Source of the DNA: Panopea generosa
Taxonomy: Eukaryota > Mollusca > Bivalvia > Adapedonta > Hiatellidae
Length of the DNA: 64,000 bases
Assembly (NCBI GenBank): GCA_029582155.1
Contig: CM055897.1
Coordinates: 14,374,482-14,438,481, forward strand
Reading direction: 5' to 3'
Position numbers and translations under genes: made by a program. The notes below the pieces were generated by a model. That model worked only from the letters and a program-made list of their open reading frames with translations. It was not told the origin of the DNA and did no database searches. This document shows positions 22,063 through 34,379 of the stretch, one piece after another. Numbering within the stretch: the first letter of the stretch is position 1; every line of letters begins with the position of its first letter.

Positions 22063-22460
22063 ATTCCGAGTTCATATAAAATCAATACCCAAAACGTTTA
22101 AGTTCAATACCCATTACATATAAATTCAATGTTCAGTACATATCAATTCAATACCCGTTACATATAATCCAATAATACCACTTATTTATGACCAACTGAT
22201 ACAAACGAATCACGAAATTCTTCATTTCAGCATATGTTTAATTCATTCCACATAACATATACACATTATTAAGTTATTGGTCAAATAAATCTTATAGTCA
22301 TACCAAACAGTAGATACGTGTGTTTAAACATACAATGTTGATTAAATTTGCTCACAATTTTGGACTATTATCATTTTAAAGCATTATTCAGTGAATGCTG
22401 TACCCCAACGTCTTGTTGAGTCAGTTTTATTGATTGACTGATTAATTTGATATTTAGCGT
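22063..22460. other. Intronic AT-rich stretch with short ATTCAATACCC repeats
   Basis: Between 22072 and 22175 the phrase TTCAATACCC(A/G)TTACATATAA recurs three to four times in diverged form. Nothing else is recognised. Confidence 0.5.
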
Positions 22461-22464
22461 CATT

Positions 22465-22560
22465 ATGTCATCGAAGGCTAACATCCGGTCAGTTAACCTA
22501 ATTACTCTTTCTTGGGATCCTGGAAGGTTAATCAGTACTGAAAGAATGTATGAACGTTTT
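22465..22560 (-). repeat. SINE family A, 3' fragment
   Basis: CTTGGGATCCTGGAAGGTTA followed by ATCAGTACT is the reverse complement of the SINE A tail at 61870-61900 and 63910-63990 (TGGTTAACCTTCCAGGATCC). Only the tail remains, as expected for 5' truncation. Confidence 0.65.
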
Positions 22561-22888
22561 ATAAGTGAATATGCGCTTTCCATTCATTCATTATTTATTC
22601 AGAATATATTAAAATGTGTCTTGCACATGTAATACCTTCTAATACTTTATTATACCGATACCGTGTTTATAGCCACAGTCTAGACCGTAGAACAAGTTTG
22701 TCAATTTAATTCTTAGTTTTTCGAATTTAAAATTTCGATATCTGGTTAACGATAATGCCGGTTTTTCTTCTATTCTATAATAATATAATAAAGATATCTC
22801 GAAGTATTTTTATTGAACACGAACAGTTCAAAATTCATATAACCCTTTATAGCTATAACCCACTTTACCATTAACGACAAAATCCTAC

Positions 22889-23208
22889 CTGTGGTTCTGC
22901 GATTCACACTCTGGGCAACAGGCCGCATCATGGTACAAGCAGTATCTGTCAATCATGTTACGAGGATGAAATTTACACGGGTCAGTTCGCAGAGATCTCA
23001 TTTCAACATCGTTCAAAAGTTTGTGTCCGTTCATGATGTCAAATTTATTGTGATCATGAACGCAACCAGAACAGAGGTATGCCAAACAGTCCTCGCAGAA
23101 CTTGACAGCCTTCACACGGTTTCCTCTCTTCGAACAAGGTGCACACATTAAGTCATTTGCTATTCCACAGCCTTGGACAAGCGATCTTTTCGACGCCATT
23201 TTACCCAC
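22889..23208 (-). CDS. B-box/TRIM-like gene, exon 1
   Basis: Encodes 106 codons plus two bases from ATG 23206-23208 (MGKMASKRSL); the second Met (MASKRSL) matches the start of the paralogous exon and may be the real one. Residues ~22-62 form a B-box-1-like zinc site (MCAPCSKRGNRVKAVKFCED, then CSGCVHDHNKF). Residues ~76-105 form B-box 2 with the C-x2-H-x8-C-x2-H-x4-C-x2-C spacing (CKFHPRNMIDRYCLYHDAAC, then CPEC and a final NH). No RING precedes them. The exon ends CACAG|GTAGGA in phase 2, fitting exon 2 at 18467. A zinc-binding module for protein interaction is the safe reading. The intact frame here contrasts with the stop in exon 2. Confidence 0.85.
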
Positions 23209-23690
23209 TCCGACTTTAGATCTATTTACACTACCTTGCCTTTTACGACTAACCGGTTAATAGCTATAAACAGCTAAATAAAAGTTTATTGTGTTATATC
23301 TCATGCCGGTTATATATAAAAGTGTGTATCGTGTTTGACGCAGTTGTTCTACTGTTTGATGTTTACTCATTGAAAATCATCAGCAACATATAAAACACGA
23401 TCCGAAATAATGCACTGTTTGTTCCGTGATCTCTGATTATATAAATCTTATTTATTTATGTTAATCAACAGTTCTTACAGACTTTCATATCCAGAGTACA
23501 GATGAACACACAAAGGCAGACATTTTTATATTTTAAAACTTGTCAACAAATAATCCATATTCTCATCTGTCGCCATTTATAGATCCACAGCCCAAATATA
23601 TTATTACATCCTCGTCATTAACGTGCGGGTTTAGACCTGTGCCATGTGCAGACTAAAAAGGCAGTACTGAAACTATGGTGGCATAGTTCT
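23209..23690 (-). repeat. Promoter-side flank duplicated at 27625-28110
   Basis: Shared ordered phrases: GGTTAATAGCTAT, TTATTG(T/C)GTTATATC, GTACACTCATTGAAAAT-like, AATGCACTGTTT, CGTGATCTCTGATTATATAA, TATCCAGAGT, and CCATGTGCAGA(C/T)TAAAAA at the far end. With exon 1 this makes a direct duplication of roughly 800 bp. Confidence 0.8.
23300..23330 (-). promoter_or_regulatory. TATA-like element of the B-box gene
   Basis: TTTTATATATAACC on the minus strand, about 105 bp upstream of the ATG. The paralogous copy keeps a TATTTATAG at the same place (27741-27752). Conservation between the two flanks supports it, but no start site is known. Confidence 0.4.
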
Positions 23691-25080
23691 TCCACCAGTT
23701 ATCCACTTAACTAATGCTATCAGGTTCTAGTTGACCACTTCATTTTCGCGAAAATTATTTAGTTATCTAGTTAACTAACGCGATAAGTTTCCAGTTACGA
23801 TAAATATCTTAACGCTAAAAGATGCCTATTTACTGATCTGCAACTGCCACCACATATCTACTTAGCTAACTGGATTACTAGATAATGTTCGTGTTACAAG
23901 TTATTTAATATTCGGACGACTTCGGTTTTTACTCAATAAATCACAAATCATTCTCTTTTTCTCAGAAAGGGCCGAGTGGTTACGATTAGTTGTAAAGCAG
24001 CGCAGTTGTTTGAGGGAAGTTCGAATTTACTTTTATTTTAACGCTGAGACCATATAGTTTATGTGTTGTTTAGTATATTTTCTAATGTTTTTAGTTAAAT
24101 TAGCTTGGTTTACATTTCTATTAACCGGCATCTGTTGTTTTGGGATATAGCTTTTTATTGTTTTGCTTCATTTCTTGTGGATTTTGTAACATCTATGAAA
24201 TGTTTTGTCCTACCTGTAACGGTTGAAGGCGGTAGTGATTGAAGATAAATATTTGGTGTTAAGTTCAGCCATTGTATTCCAATTTGTGTATTCAATAAAC
24301 GTAATGATACAACATAAACATCCGTTTAGTAAATAACAGTATATACACTTTCATACAATCATATAAGTCCAACAGGAAAAAACTTGTACATCGCATGTCC
24401 GCAGATAAACACTATAGTAATGAAGCCCTCCCAGGGGGGGGGGGGTCCATATTATCTGGATATCTTAAGTTCCCAAAAAGTATTTTGTCCATGTTCCCTA
24501 GATCTCTAAACGTATTTCCACTGTTCCCTAGATCTCCAAAAGTTTTAAACATAGTTCCCTGAAAGTACCAAATAGTGTTTCCTTAAGTAAAACGTCTACT
24601 ATAATCTCTATTATTATTTACACATCATCATAATAAGCAAAATCAATGTACTGTCTTCTTTTCCTTGTTTAAACTATTTATGGTCTAAAGCTTGAACTTT
24701 CAGAGAAAGGATGTTTTTTTAAGTTTCCTTAAAAATGTGCTTGTAAGCCCTGAAGCATTTGTGGTTCAATCACGCTGGTTCAAGGACTTCAAGAGTTTGT
24801 GGTTATACAATTGCTGTGCGAGTTTGGATAAGATTCTTTGAAAAATGTGGGAATTGCTATAGCTTCAACAAGAAAAAGGTTAACGGATTGACGACGGACA
24901 ATTTACCATGACATAAGACCGGCTGGCTTTTGGCAAGTAGAGCCAAAGAAGATATCGATGGAAGGACAGAAGAGACAAAAAAATTAAACAGCTGGACGGT
25001 TAATTTACAAAAGGCAATATATACACAAAAATAATTATAAATACACATAAATAATTGACTTTATTGTGTAAACACGATCT
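23691..25080. other. Non-coding stretch with minor repeats
   Basis: A tRNA-like start GGGCCGAGTGGTTACGA lies at 23969. A G13 run is at 24427-24439, followed by three copies of GTTCCCTAGATCTC-like phrases (24490-24565). No exon of the B-box family or any other gene is recognised. Confidence 0.5.
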
Positions 25081-25084
25081 AATA

Positions 25085-25175
25085 AAAAAAGTAGATGCCG
25101 GGTGGGATTGAACACCAGTCCTTACGAGCCGTATTGACGATATTAGCCATTGCACTATTCTGCCTTTACTCATCA
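25085..25175 (-). repeat. tRNA-like SINE head
   Basis: Reverse complement: GGCAGAATAGTGCAATGGCT (A-box-like) and GGTGTTCAATCCCACCC (B-box). The anticodon-loop region CGGCTCGTAAG would give a CGT-like triplet. The head resembles SINE family B. Confidence 0.6.
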
Positions 25176-25519
25176 TTACTGTAAATATATCTTTGGTCAA
25201 AATTACCATCCAAAATTTATTTCAGGTACATTCGATTATGGGATGAAGTTGTGCAGGGGCTCAGACTAACACGTAAGAAACCTCCAAAAATGTCAAAAGC
25301 TGTTTCAAGCAGTCGACATCTCATTTTAAAACTAAATTATGATCAAGTAAAAAAATTATACATAAAATCAGTGACTAATTACAGAGACTGGCAGGCTAAT
25401 AGCAATATAATATCTACGGCACCTTTAGTATTTCTATAATAACTATAATAATTAACGGATTGAAATCGAAATATGTTGAAATTTCACGGGAAAAAAAGAT
25501 TTTTAAACAAAAAACGATA

Positions 25520-26019
25520 NNNNNNNNNNNNNNNNNNNNNNNNNNNNNNNNNNNNNNNNNNNNNNNNNNNNNNNNNNNNNNNNNNNNNNNNNNNNNNNNN
25601 NNNNNNNNNNNNNNNNNNNNNNNNNNNNNNNNNNNNNNNNNNNNNNNNNNNNNNNNNNNNNNNNNNNNNNNNNNNNNNNNNNNNNNNNNNNNNNNNNNNN
25701 NNNNNNNNNNNNNNNNNNNNNNNNNNNNNNNNNNNNNNNNNNNNNNNNNNNNNNNNNNNNNNNNNNNNNNNNNNNNNNNNNNNNNNNNNNNNNNNNNNNN
25801 NNNNNNNNNNNNNNNNNNNNNNNNNNNNNNNNNNNNNNNNNNNNNNNNNNNNNNNNNNNNNNNNNNNNNNNNNNNNNNNNNNNNNNNNNNNNNNNNNNNN
25901 NNNNNNNNNNNNNNNNNNNNNNNNNNNNNNNNNNNNNNNNNNNNNNNNNNNNNNNNNNNNNNNNNNNNNNNNNNNNNNNNNNNNNNNNNNNNNNNNNNNN
26001 NNNNNNNNNNNNNNNNNNN
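25520..26019. other. Assembly gap, exactly 500 N
   Basis: A round-number gap, as placed by scaffolding software; the true distance is unknown. Two 180-codon frames of X reported by simple translation are artefacts. Confidence 0.99.
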
Positions 26020-26205
26020 TTTAGCTTAAACTGATTTATTCAAGCTTGATTGCGAAGAAAGTTCGAGTTCTCTTTCTGGTTAGAACTAGTACTAGGTGTT
26101 GTTTTATGAAAGACCATCGATCTGAGTTCGGGATCGAGCCCACAAGCTATAGAGTGAATTGCCAAAATGTTATCCACTGCACTACTGCTCCGTTTAATTT
26201 CACTG
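26020..26205 (-). repeat. tRNA-derived SINE, family B copy 3
   Basis: Starts TTTAGCTTAAACTGATTTA right at the gap edge. Carries GTTAGAACTAGTACTAGGTG and TTTTATGAAAGACCATCGA, then GGGATCGAGCCCAC (reverse B-box) and a head ending near CTCCGTTTAA. Confidence 0.75.
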
Positions 26206-27313
26206 AACACAATTACTAAAATTTATATATCTTAGTGATAATATTCTATAATTATATATTAGCATCTGGTAAGGGGTAAAAATCATAAACATTGTTCAAC
26301 GGCATATTTTAGTACATCTGCGCGATCATTTGATAAAAAAAACACATGTATTGTTTCTGATACGTTATCAATGTGAAATATATAAACATACAAACAAATA
26401 TCATATATACAAATACGTATCCATTGTGAACGTGCATCTATAAAGATCCCAAAATACCGTTGTTGTGATTTTAATTGTCTCTATGAAACCTACTCATATA
26501 AAGCTATTAGTTCATGTATATAAATTATCCCTACAGTCAAGATGTTGTACGTGACCATTGTATATATGCCATGACTGAAACCAATCAGTTCTATTAAAAT
26601 AATAATAAAAACATGAAAATAGTTGATTAAGAAAATGGAAACCGTTGTAACCAAAAATCTATTTAAATCAAATCTATTGGTACCACCATTTTAAAATTCT
26701 GTTGGGGGGGTTTGACGCCATATCTTAGTTTGTTGATAGATACTGTTAAAAAATATTAATGGTACGCTACATACGTATAAGGTCACATACGATATTTTCA
26801 TGGTAATGAAGATACCATTGCAACCTTACACCACTGGTTGATTCAGATACTACTCTCAATATAATTGAAGGTTTAAATTTAAGTTGAACTTCACTGATTC
26901 TATAAGCAATTATTCTTGTGCTAAAAGCAGTGTTGTTAGGCTTTATATATTGGTAACCATAATTACACTCATTTTAATGTTTATACGGAGATGCAAGCGT
27001 CTCAGAGCTGATGGACGGAATATGATAAGTTAATGTACACCTTAATGCTTGGGTAATAATACATGTACGTTAATATATGCTCCATGTTAAAATTTTAAGC
27101 TTCAATTTAGTTAAACAATCGTCTATATCATTTAAAACAATGATAATTAATGAAATAAGAAATTATAAGCACCGAATCCATAAAGTACACTTATTTTATA
27201 TAATAATAAGAACTATTTACGTTTAGATTACATGGTTTTTAATTGAAATACCCGGTCCCGAGACATGTCAATCATATAAACCTATACATGTTACGACAAT
27301 GGCAATATCCTAC
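26206..27313. other. AT-rich stretch, presumed intron or intergenic
   Basis: Downstream of the second B-box exon on its strand. No second coding exon is found here before the gap. A G8 run lies at 26703-26710. Confidence 0.5.
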
Positions 27314-27624
27314 CTGTGATTCGTCGATTCACACTTTGAACAACAGATGGCATCATGGTACCAACAGTATCTGTCAATCATGTTACGTGGATGGAATTTG
27401 CACGGGTATTTTCGCAAAGACCACATTTCAATATCGTTCAAAAATGTGTGTCCATTCATTATGCCAAACTTATTGTGATCGTGAACGCAACCAGAACAGA
27501 GATACTCCAAACAGTCCTCACAGAATTTTACTGCCTTCACACGGTTTCCTCTTTTCGAACAGGTTGAACACATCAAGTGATTTGTTATTTCACAGTCTTG
27601 ATCAAGCGATCTTTTGGACGCCAT
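27314..27624 (-). CDS. Second B-box exon 1 (alternative first exon or relic)
   Basis: Encodes MASKRSLDQDCEITNHLMCS onward, 103 codons plus two bases, about 80% identical by eye to exon 1 at 22889-23208. All zinc-ligand Cys and His positions of both B-boxes are kept (CSTC, CEDC, CSGC, then CKFH, CWYH, CSKC). It ends CACAG|GTAGGA, again phase 2, so it could splice to the exon at 18467. No own exon 2 is visible between it and the first copy, but 500 bp are unknown. Either it is an alternative first exon with its own promoter, or it is the 5' end of a duplicate whose 3' part is lost or in the gap. Confidence 0.75.
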
Positions 27625-28110
27625 TTTATCGATTCGCAGTGCTCACCCTAACTATATATCTATTTATACTTCCTTGCAATTGAATACTAACTGGTTAATA
27701 GCTATGCATATCTAATGTTTATTGCGTTATATCCTATGCCGACTATAAATAAAATTGTGTATCTTGCAACCGTGTTTGGCACAAACTAGTTTAAGGAAGT
27801 TACTACTGTTTTATGTACACTCATTGAAAATATATAATTGTTCACAATTTGAAACAATGCACTGTTTCTTACGTGATCTCTGATTATATAAATCTGATTT
27901 ACAGTCTTTTATATCCAGAGTCTATATGGTGAGCGCATGAAGTCATTTTATATTTTAAAAACTTGTCGTCAACCAATCATTCATATTCCTGTATGTTGCC
28001 ATTTTATCGATGATTCACAGCCATAACCTATTTTTACGTCCTCGTCAGTTAACATGTGGGTGTCTACAAACTTGTACCATGTGCAGATTAAAAAAGGCAG
28101 TGCTGAAACG
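27625..28110 (-). repeat. Duplicated 5' flank of the B-box exon
   Basis: Counterpart of 23209-23690; phrase order is conserved with small indels. This region would contain the promoter of the second exon. Confidence 0.75.
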
Positions 28111-30140
28111 TCACATTTAATCGAGTGTGTTTGTCAACAGTTTAAGTTTTCATATTCATTAAACCCCAAACTTTTCTATAAAAAGAAATGGGAGGAGCCT
28201 AATTTCAAATGGTGGCACTTTCTTGCAACAATGTTGAATTGGGAGATGTTTTTCTGTAAAACATAGTAACAAAGTTGTCATTATTTTCAAAAAGAAGTGC
28301 AGTTGTAGGGACATATTTTGTCTTTATAAAAATACCCTTTATTCACAAAAGCTCCCTGAAACAAAGGAGTAGAAGTCCTTACAAAATTGAAATATCAAGG
28401 AAAATTTGCTAAATATTTGAATTTTGAACCCTGTCTGACCCTTGTCACGTGGTGTAAACAGCAACACTTGCTTGGAAATGTGTATAACCCACTTTGAGGA
28501 GCCATGCAGTGTTTGATATCTCAGAGTAGAATAATGTGTTTGACTTTCAGTTTGTGAATTACATGTTTAGGAAGATTAATCTTCATAATATTTCTGCCTT
28601 TTTCATATTATAAACAAATGATTATACATTGCAGTTGATGGCTTATCTCAGATACATGCATACATGCTTTTTTATTTGGATGCAAATAAGTAACTATTCA
28701 CACTAACCTTGGTTGATCATTGTTTTGAATCCCATAATTCACAATAGCTTACTTTTGGAAATAACTTTAAGTTTTTGTTTTTTTAGCAAATAAATGTCAT
28801 TTTATTGTTTTTACAGTTCTTATATCACAGCCTTCAATTAAAACCACTTAGTGCTATATAGGTGGCATTGGATGTATGTGTATGCACCATGTACTAGGTT
28901 CAAAACACAACTTTGCTTAATTTAGATCTTGGTTGGTTCAATATTCTTTGCTTTTGTTATTACATAATTAAGTAGGAACCAAACTCCTACATTTGAAAAC
29001 ATATTCCAGTATTTTCTGTATCTACGTTTTGGTAAATGACTGTTTCTTTGATTAGGAAATGAAAATTCACCTAGCCAAAACTGATGTTGAAATGTTATAA
29101 ACGGACATGAAAACAATATCCACATTTATTTTCATCATCATCATCAGCATCAATAATCATGTTATCATTTTCCCCATCTGTGCCTCAATTTTTGTCCTGA
29201 TTGCCATCTGACAATAAATATTCCTGCAAGTATGTTCTGTTTCTAACTAAAGTTATTTTCATCAACATTAATTGACCAGTCTGGTGTAACTAAATGATCC
29301 TCAAAATCACACATTATAATCAAATAAATGGAATAATATACAAAACTGTTCCCTCGAAACCTTCAAAGTATTTCCGTGATTTTCTTCCATTTGTAAGTTT
29401 TGCCAGGGAAATTGTGAACCTAAATGGAATGGGTCATTCTATTATGTCAAAGGGGTTTCTGTATTTTTCAATCTTTGTATGTTTTGTCTCACAAATAATT
29501 GTTTGCCCTTTACTTGTGTCCAAGCAATTTATTTACAATTCATTACAACATGTATGCCTGTTTGATATTATTAGTCCATAATAAATAAGATAAACCATTT
29601 TTCATAAATAGTTTCATTCTCTCTAAGTAAATAATGTACTAATCCATGGAACATGACCCAAATAATTTCACTTTATCTCTTTGATCATGACCAGAGATGT
29701 GTTATATGTAACCCAGCATGATACTGTAAATTGGATGTACCTAATTAGCAATTTTGTTTATTATGCATGCAGATAAGATGTCCATTGCAATATATTTGAG
29801 TGCTGTGTTTGCTGTACTAAATCTGGGGAAACCTTTATTTTAATCCATAATACTGAGGAACCTGCACGTACAAGAAACATTGTTGCTTAGATTAACTTCC
29901 ATAATATCAATTAAATATATTTACAAGAAATTCAGTGTTTGTGAACTTGTAACAGGCAGTATCGTCTATGGCTATGCTGGTAGTTACAGCTTATGTTGGA
30001 CATGAGTATTATCAAATAACTGTAGTAAACTTGTCGGCTGCTAGTGATAAGCCCCGCCTATAATATTGTGTGTAGGAGCTACCGGCGATGGGCCTTTAAA
30101 CTTCATATTCACGTAAATATGGTTATGTTGAGAGTAGTTG
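28111..30140. other. AT-rich non-coding stretch
   Basis: Two kilobases with no recognisable exon, tRNA or repeat. The short frames here have no domain signature. Confidence 0.5.
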
Positions 30141-33100
30141 TCCTCCGGTCACGTCCATGTGGTGTGTTTTTAACAAGTGTTATTCATCCGGTCACGTCCA
30201 TGTGGTGTGTTTTTAACAAGTGTTATTCCTCCTGTCACGTCCATATGGTGTGTTTTTAACAAGTGTTATTCATCCGGTCACGTCCATGTGGTGTGTTTTA
30301 TAACAAGTGTTATTCCTCCGGTCACGTCCATGTGGTGTGTTTTTTAACAAGTGTTATTCATCCGGTCACGTCCATGTGGTGTGTTTTTAACAAGTGTTAT
30401 TCATCCGGTCACGTCCATGTGGTGTGTTTTTTAACAAGTGTTATTCCTCCGGTCACGTCCATGTGGTATGTTTTTAACAAGTGTTATTCATCCGGTCACG
30501 TCCATGTGGTGTGTTTTTTAACAAGTGTTATTCCTCCGGTCACGTCCATGTGGTGTGTTTTCTAACAAGTGTTATTCCTCCGGTCACGTCCATGTGGTGT
30601 GCTTTTTAACAAGTGTTATTCATCCGGTCACGTCCATGTGGTGTGTTTTTAACAAGTGTTATTCCTCCGGTCACGTCCATGTGGTGTGTTTTTAACAAGT
30701 GTTATTCATCCGGTCACGTCCATGTGGTGTGTTTTTTAACAAGTGTTATTCTTCCGGTCACGTCCATGTGGTGTGTTTTTAACAAGTGTTATTCCTCCGG
30801 TCACGTCCATGTGGTGTGTTTTTAACAAGTGTTATTCCTCCGGTCACGTCCATGTGGTGTGTTTTTTAACAAGTGTTATTCATCCGGTCACGTCCATGTG
30901 GTGTGTTTTTTAACAAGTGTTATTCATCCGGTCACGTCCATGTGGTGTGTTTTTTAACAAGTGTTATTCCTCCGGTCACGTCCATGTGGTGTGTTTTTAA
31001 CAAGTGTTATTTCTCCGGTCACGTCCATGTGGTGTGTTTTTAACAAGTGTTATTCATCCGGTCACGTCCATGTGGTGTGTTTTCTAACAAGTGTTATTCT
31101 TCCGGTCACGTCCATGTGGTGTGTTTTTTAACAAGTGTTATTCATCTGGTCACGTCCATGTGGTGTGTTTTTTAACAAGTGTTATTCCTCCGGTCACATC
31201 CATGTGGTGTGTTTTTAACAAGTGTTATTCTTCCGGTCACGTCCATGTGGTGTGTTTTTTAACAAGTGTTATTCCTACGGTCACGTCCATGTCGTGTGTT
31301 TTTAACAAGTGTTATTCCTCCGGTCACGTCCATGTCGTGTGTTTTTAACAAGTCTTATTCCTCCGGTCACGTCCATGTGGTGTGTTTTTAACAAGTGTTA
31401 TTCCTCCGGTCACGTCCATGTGGTGTGTTTTTTAAAAAGTGTTATTCCTCCGGTCACATCCATGTGGTGTGTTTTTAACAAGTGTTATTCCTCCGGTCAC
31501 GTCCATGTGGTGTGTTTTTTAACAAGTGTTATTCCTACGGTCACGTCCATGTCGTGTGTTTTTAACAAGTGTTATTCCTCCGGTCACGTCCATGTCGTGT
31601 GTTTTTAACAAGTCTTATTCCTCCGGTCACGTCCATGTGGTGTGTTTTTAACAAGTGTTATTCCTCCGGTCACGTCCATGTGGTGTGTTTTTTAACAAGT
31701 GTTATTCATCCGGTCACGTCCATGTGGTGTGTTTTTAACAAGTGTTATTCCTCCGGTCACGTCCATGTGGTGTGTTTTTAACAAGTGTTATTCATCCGGT
31801 CACGTCCATGTGGTGTGTTTTTTAACAAGTGTTATTCATCCGGTCACGTCCATGTGGTGTGTTTTTAACAAGTGTTATTCCTCCGGTCACGTCCATGTGG
31901 TGTGTTTTTTAACAAGTGTTATTCCTACGGTCACGTCCATGTGGTGTGTTTTTTAACAAGTGTTATTCATCCGGTCACGTCCATGTGGTGTGTTTTTTAA
32001 CAAGTGTTATTCATCTGGTCACGTCCATGTGGTGTTTTTTTAACACATGTTATTCCTCCGGTCACGTCCATGTGGTGTGTTTTTAACACATGTTATTCCT
32101 CCGGTCACGTCCATGTGGTATGTTTTTAACAAGTGTTATTCATACGGTCACGTCCATGTGGTGTGTTTTTAACAAGTGTTATTCCTCCGGTCACGTCCAT
32201 GTGGTGTGTTTTTAACAAGTGTTATTCCTCCGGTCACGTCCATGTGGTGTGTTTTTAACAAGTGTTATTCATCCGGTAACGTTCAAATGGTGTGTTTTTT
32301 AACAAGTGTTATTCCTCCGGTCACGTCCATGTGGTGTGTTTTTTAACAAGTGTTATTCCTACGGTCACGTCCATGTGGTGTGTTTTTAACAAGTGTTATA
32401 TCTCCGGTCACGTCCATGTGGTGTGTTTTTAACAAGTGTTATTCCTCCGGTCACGTCCATGTGGTGTGTTTTTAACAAGTGTTATTCATCCGGTCACGTA
32501 CATGTGGTGTGTTTTTAACAAGTGTTATTCCTCCGGTCACGTCCATGTGGTGTGTTTTTAACAAGTGTTATTCATCCGGTCACGTCCATGTGGTGTGTTT
32601 TTTAACAAGTGTTATTCCTCCGGTCACGTCCATGTGGTGTGTTTTTAACAAGTGTTATTCCTCCGGTCACGTCCATGTGGTGTGTTTTTTAACAAGTGTT
32701 ATTCATCCGGTCACGTCCATGTGGTGTGTTTTTTAACAAGTGTTATTCCTCCGGTCACGTCCATGTGGTGTGTTTTTTAACAAGTGTTATTCCTCCGGTC
32801 ACGTCCATGTGGTGTGTTTTTAACAAGTGTTATTCCTCCGGTCACGTCCATGTGGTGTGTTTTCTAACAAGTGTTATTCCTCCGGTCACGTCCATGTGGT
32901 GTGTTTTTTAACAAGTGTTATTCATCCGGTCACGTCCATGTGGTGTGTTTTTTAACAAGTGTTATTCCTCCGGTCACGTCCATGTGGTGTGTTTTTAACA
33001 AGTGTTATTCCTCCGGTCACGTCCATGTGGTGTGTTTTTAACAAGTGTTATTCATCCGGTCACTTCCATGTGGTGTGTTTTCTAACAAGTGTTATTCCTC

Positions 33101-34310
33101 CGGTCACGTCCATGTGGTGTGTTTTTTAACAAGTGTTATTCCTACGGTCACGTCCATGTGGTGTGTTTTCAACAAGTGTTATTCCTCCGGTCACGTCCAT
33201 GTGGTGTGTTTTTAACAAGTGTTATTCCTCCGGTCACGTCCATGTGGTGTGTTTTTAACAAGTGTTATTCATCCGGTCACGTCCATGTCGTGTGTTTTCT
33301 AACAAGTGTTATTCCTCCGGTCACGTCCATGTGGTGTGTTTTTTAACAAGTGTTATTCCTCCGGTCACGTCCATGTGGTGTGTTTTTTAACAAGTGTTAT
33401 TCATCCGGTCACGTCCATGTCGTGTGTTTTTAACAAGTGTTATTCCTCCGGTCACGTCCATGTGGTGTGTTTTTAACAAGTGTTATTCCTCCGATCACGT
33501 CCATGTGGTGCGTTTTTAACAAGTGTTATTCCTCCGGTCACTTCCATGTGGTGTGTTTTTTAACAAGTGTTATTCTTCCGGTCACGACCATGTGGTGTGT
33601 TTTTAACAAGTGTTATTCCTCCGGTCACGTCCATGTGGTGTGTTTTTAACAAGTGTTATTCATCCGGTCACGTCCATGTGGTGTGTTTTTAACAAGTGTT
33701 ATTCCTCCGGTCACATCCATGTGGTGTGTTTTTAACAAGTGTTATTCCTCCGGTCACGACCATGTGGTATGTTTTTAACAAGTGTTATTCCTCCGGTCAC
33801 GTCCATGTGGTGTGTTTTTAACAAGTGTTATTCATCCGGTCATGTCCATGTGGTATGTTTTTAACAAGTGTTATTCATCCGGTCACGTCCATGTGGTGTG
33901 TTTTTAACAAGTGTTATTTCTCCGGTCACGTCCATGTGGTATGTTTTTAACAAGTGTTATTCATCCGGTCACGTCCATGTGGTGTGTTTTTAACAAGTGT
34001 TATTCCTCCGGTCACGTCCACGTGGTGTGTTTTTTAACAAGTGTTATTCATCCGGTCACGTCCATGTGGTGTGTTTTTTAACAAGTGATATTCCTCAGGT
34101 CACGTTCATGTGGTGTGTTTTTAACAAGTGTTATTCCTCCGTTCACGTCCATGTGGTTTGTTTTTAACAAGTGTTATTCCTCCGGTCACGTCCATGTGGT
34201 GTGTTTTTAACAAGTGTTATTCCTCCGGTCACGTCCATGTGGTGTTTTTTTAACACATGTTATTCCTCCGGTCACGACCATGTGGTGTGTTTTTTAGCAA
34301 GTGTTATTCC
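30141..34310. repeat. 43/44-bp satellite, about 96 copies
   Basis: The unit is CCTCCGGTCACGTCCATGTG, then GTGTGTTTTTAACAAGTG, then TTATT; T5 or T6 gives 43 or 44 bp. Unit types differ at CCTCC/CATCC/CTTCC/CCTAC. Copies are typically over 95% alike, far more homogeneous than the 31-bp array. Segments repeat with a 260-bp higher-order period near 31270-31625. The Cys/Val/His-rich frames that recur through it are translations of the repeat. Confidence 0.97.
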
Positions 34311-34315
34311 CATCT

Positions 34316-34378
34316 ATACATTGTGCTGGTTCTACCCAGGAAGTCTTCGAGGGTGATTAGTCTTAAGTTCTCTGAACC
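34316..34378 (+). repeat. V-type SINE, 3' fragment at the satellite edge
   Basis: CCAGGAAGTCTTCGAGGGTG, then ATTAGTCTTAAGTT, matches the 3' body of the SINEs at 5846-6035 (minus strand) and 39072-39262. The 5' part is missing where the satellite ends. A (CAGA)n tract follows at 34390-34420. Confidence 0.6.
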
Positions 34379-34379
34379 T

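Larger units (their letters stand above)
18468..22888 (-). other. Intron of the B-box gene (4421 bp)
   Basis: The donor is CACAG|GTAGGA at 22889/22888 and the acceptor TTTTCAG|C at 18468/18467, both phase 2. The intron hosts a dispersed repeat (18715-18945), SINE family B (19063-19252), the 2.3-kb TIR element (19737-22055) and a SINE A tail (22465-22560). Confidence 0.75.

Noticed and set aside
25460..26029. Frames of 183 and 189 codons
   Set aside because: They cross 500 N and contain almost only X.
30141..34310. CRISPR-like regular array
   Set aside because: Units are contiguous with no unique spacers, and the genome is eukaryotic; it is a satellite.
30044..34356. Many 60-100-codon frames rich in Cys, Val, His and Phe
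   Set aside because: They are translations of the 43/44-bp satellite and change frame with each T5/T6 switch; no start context or splice signals.
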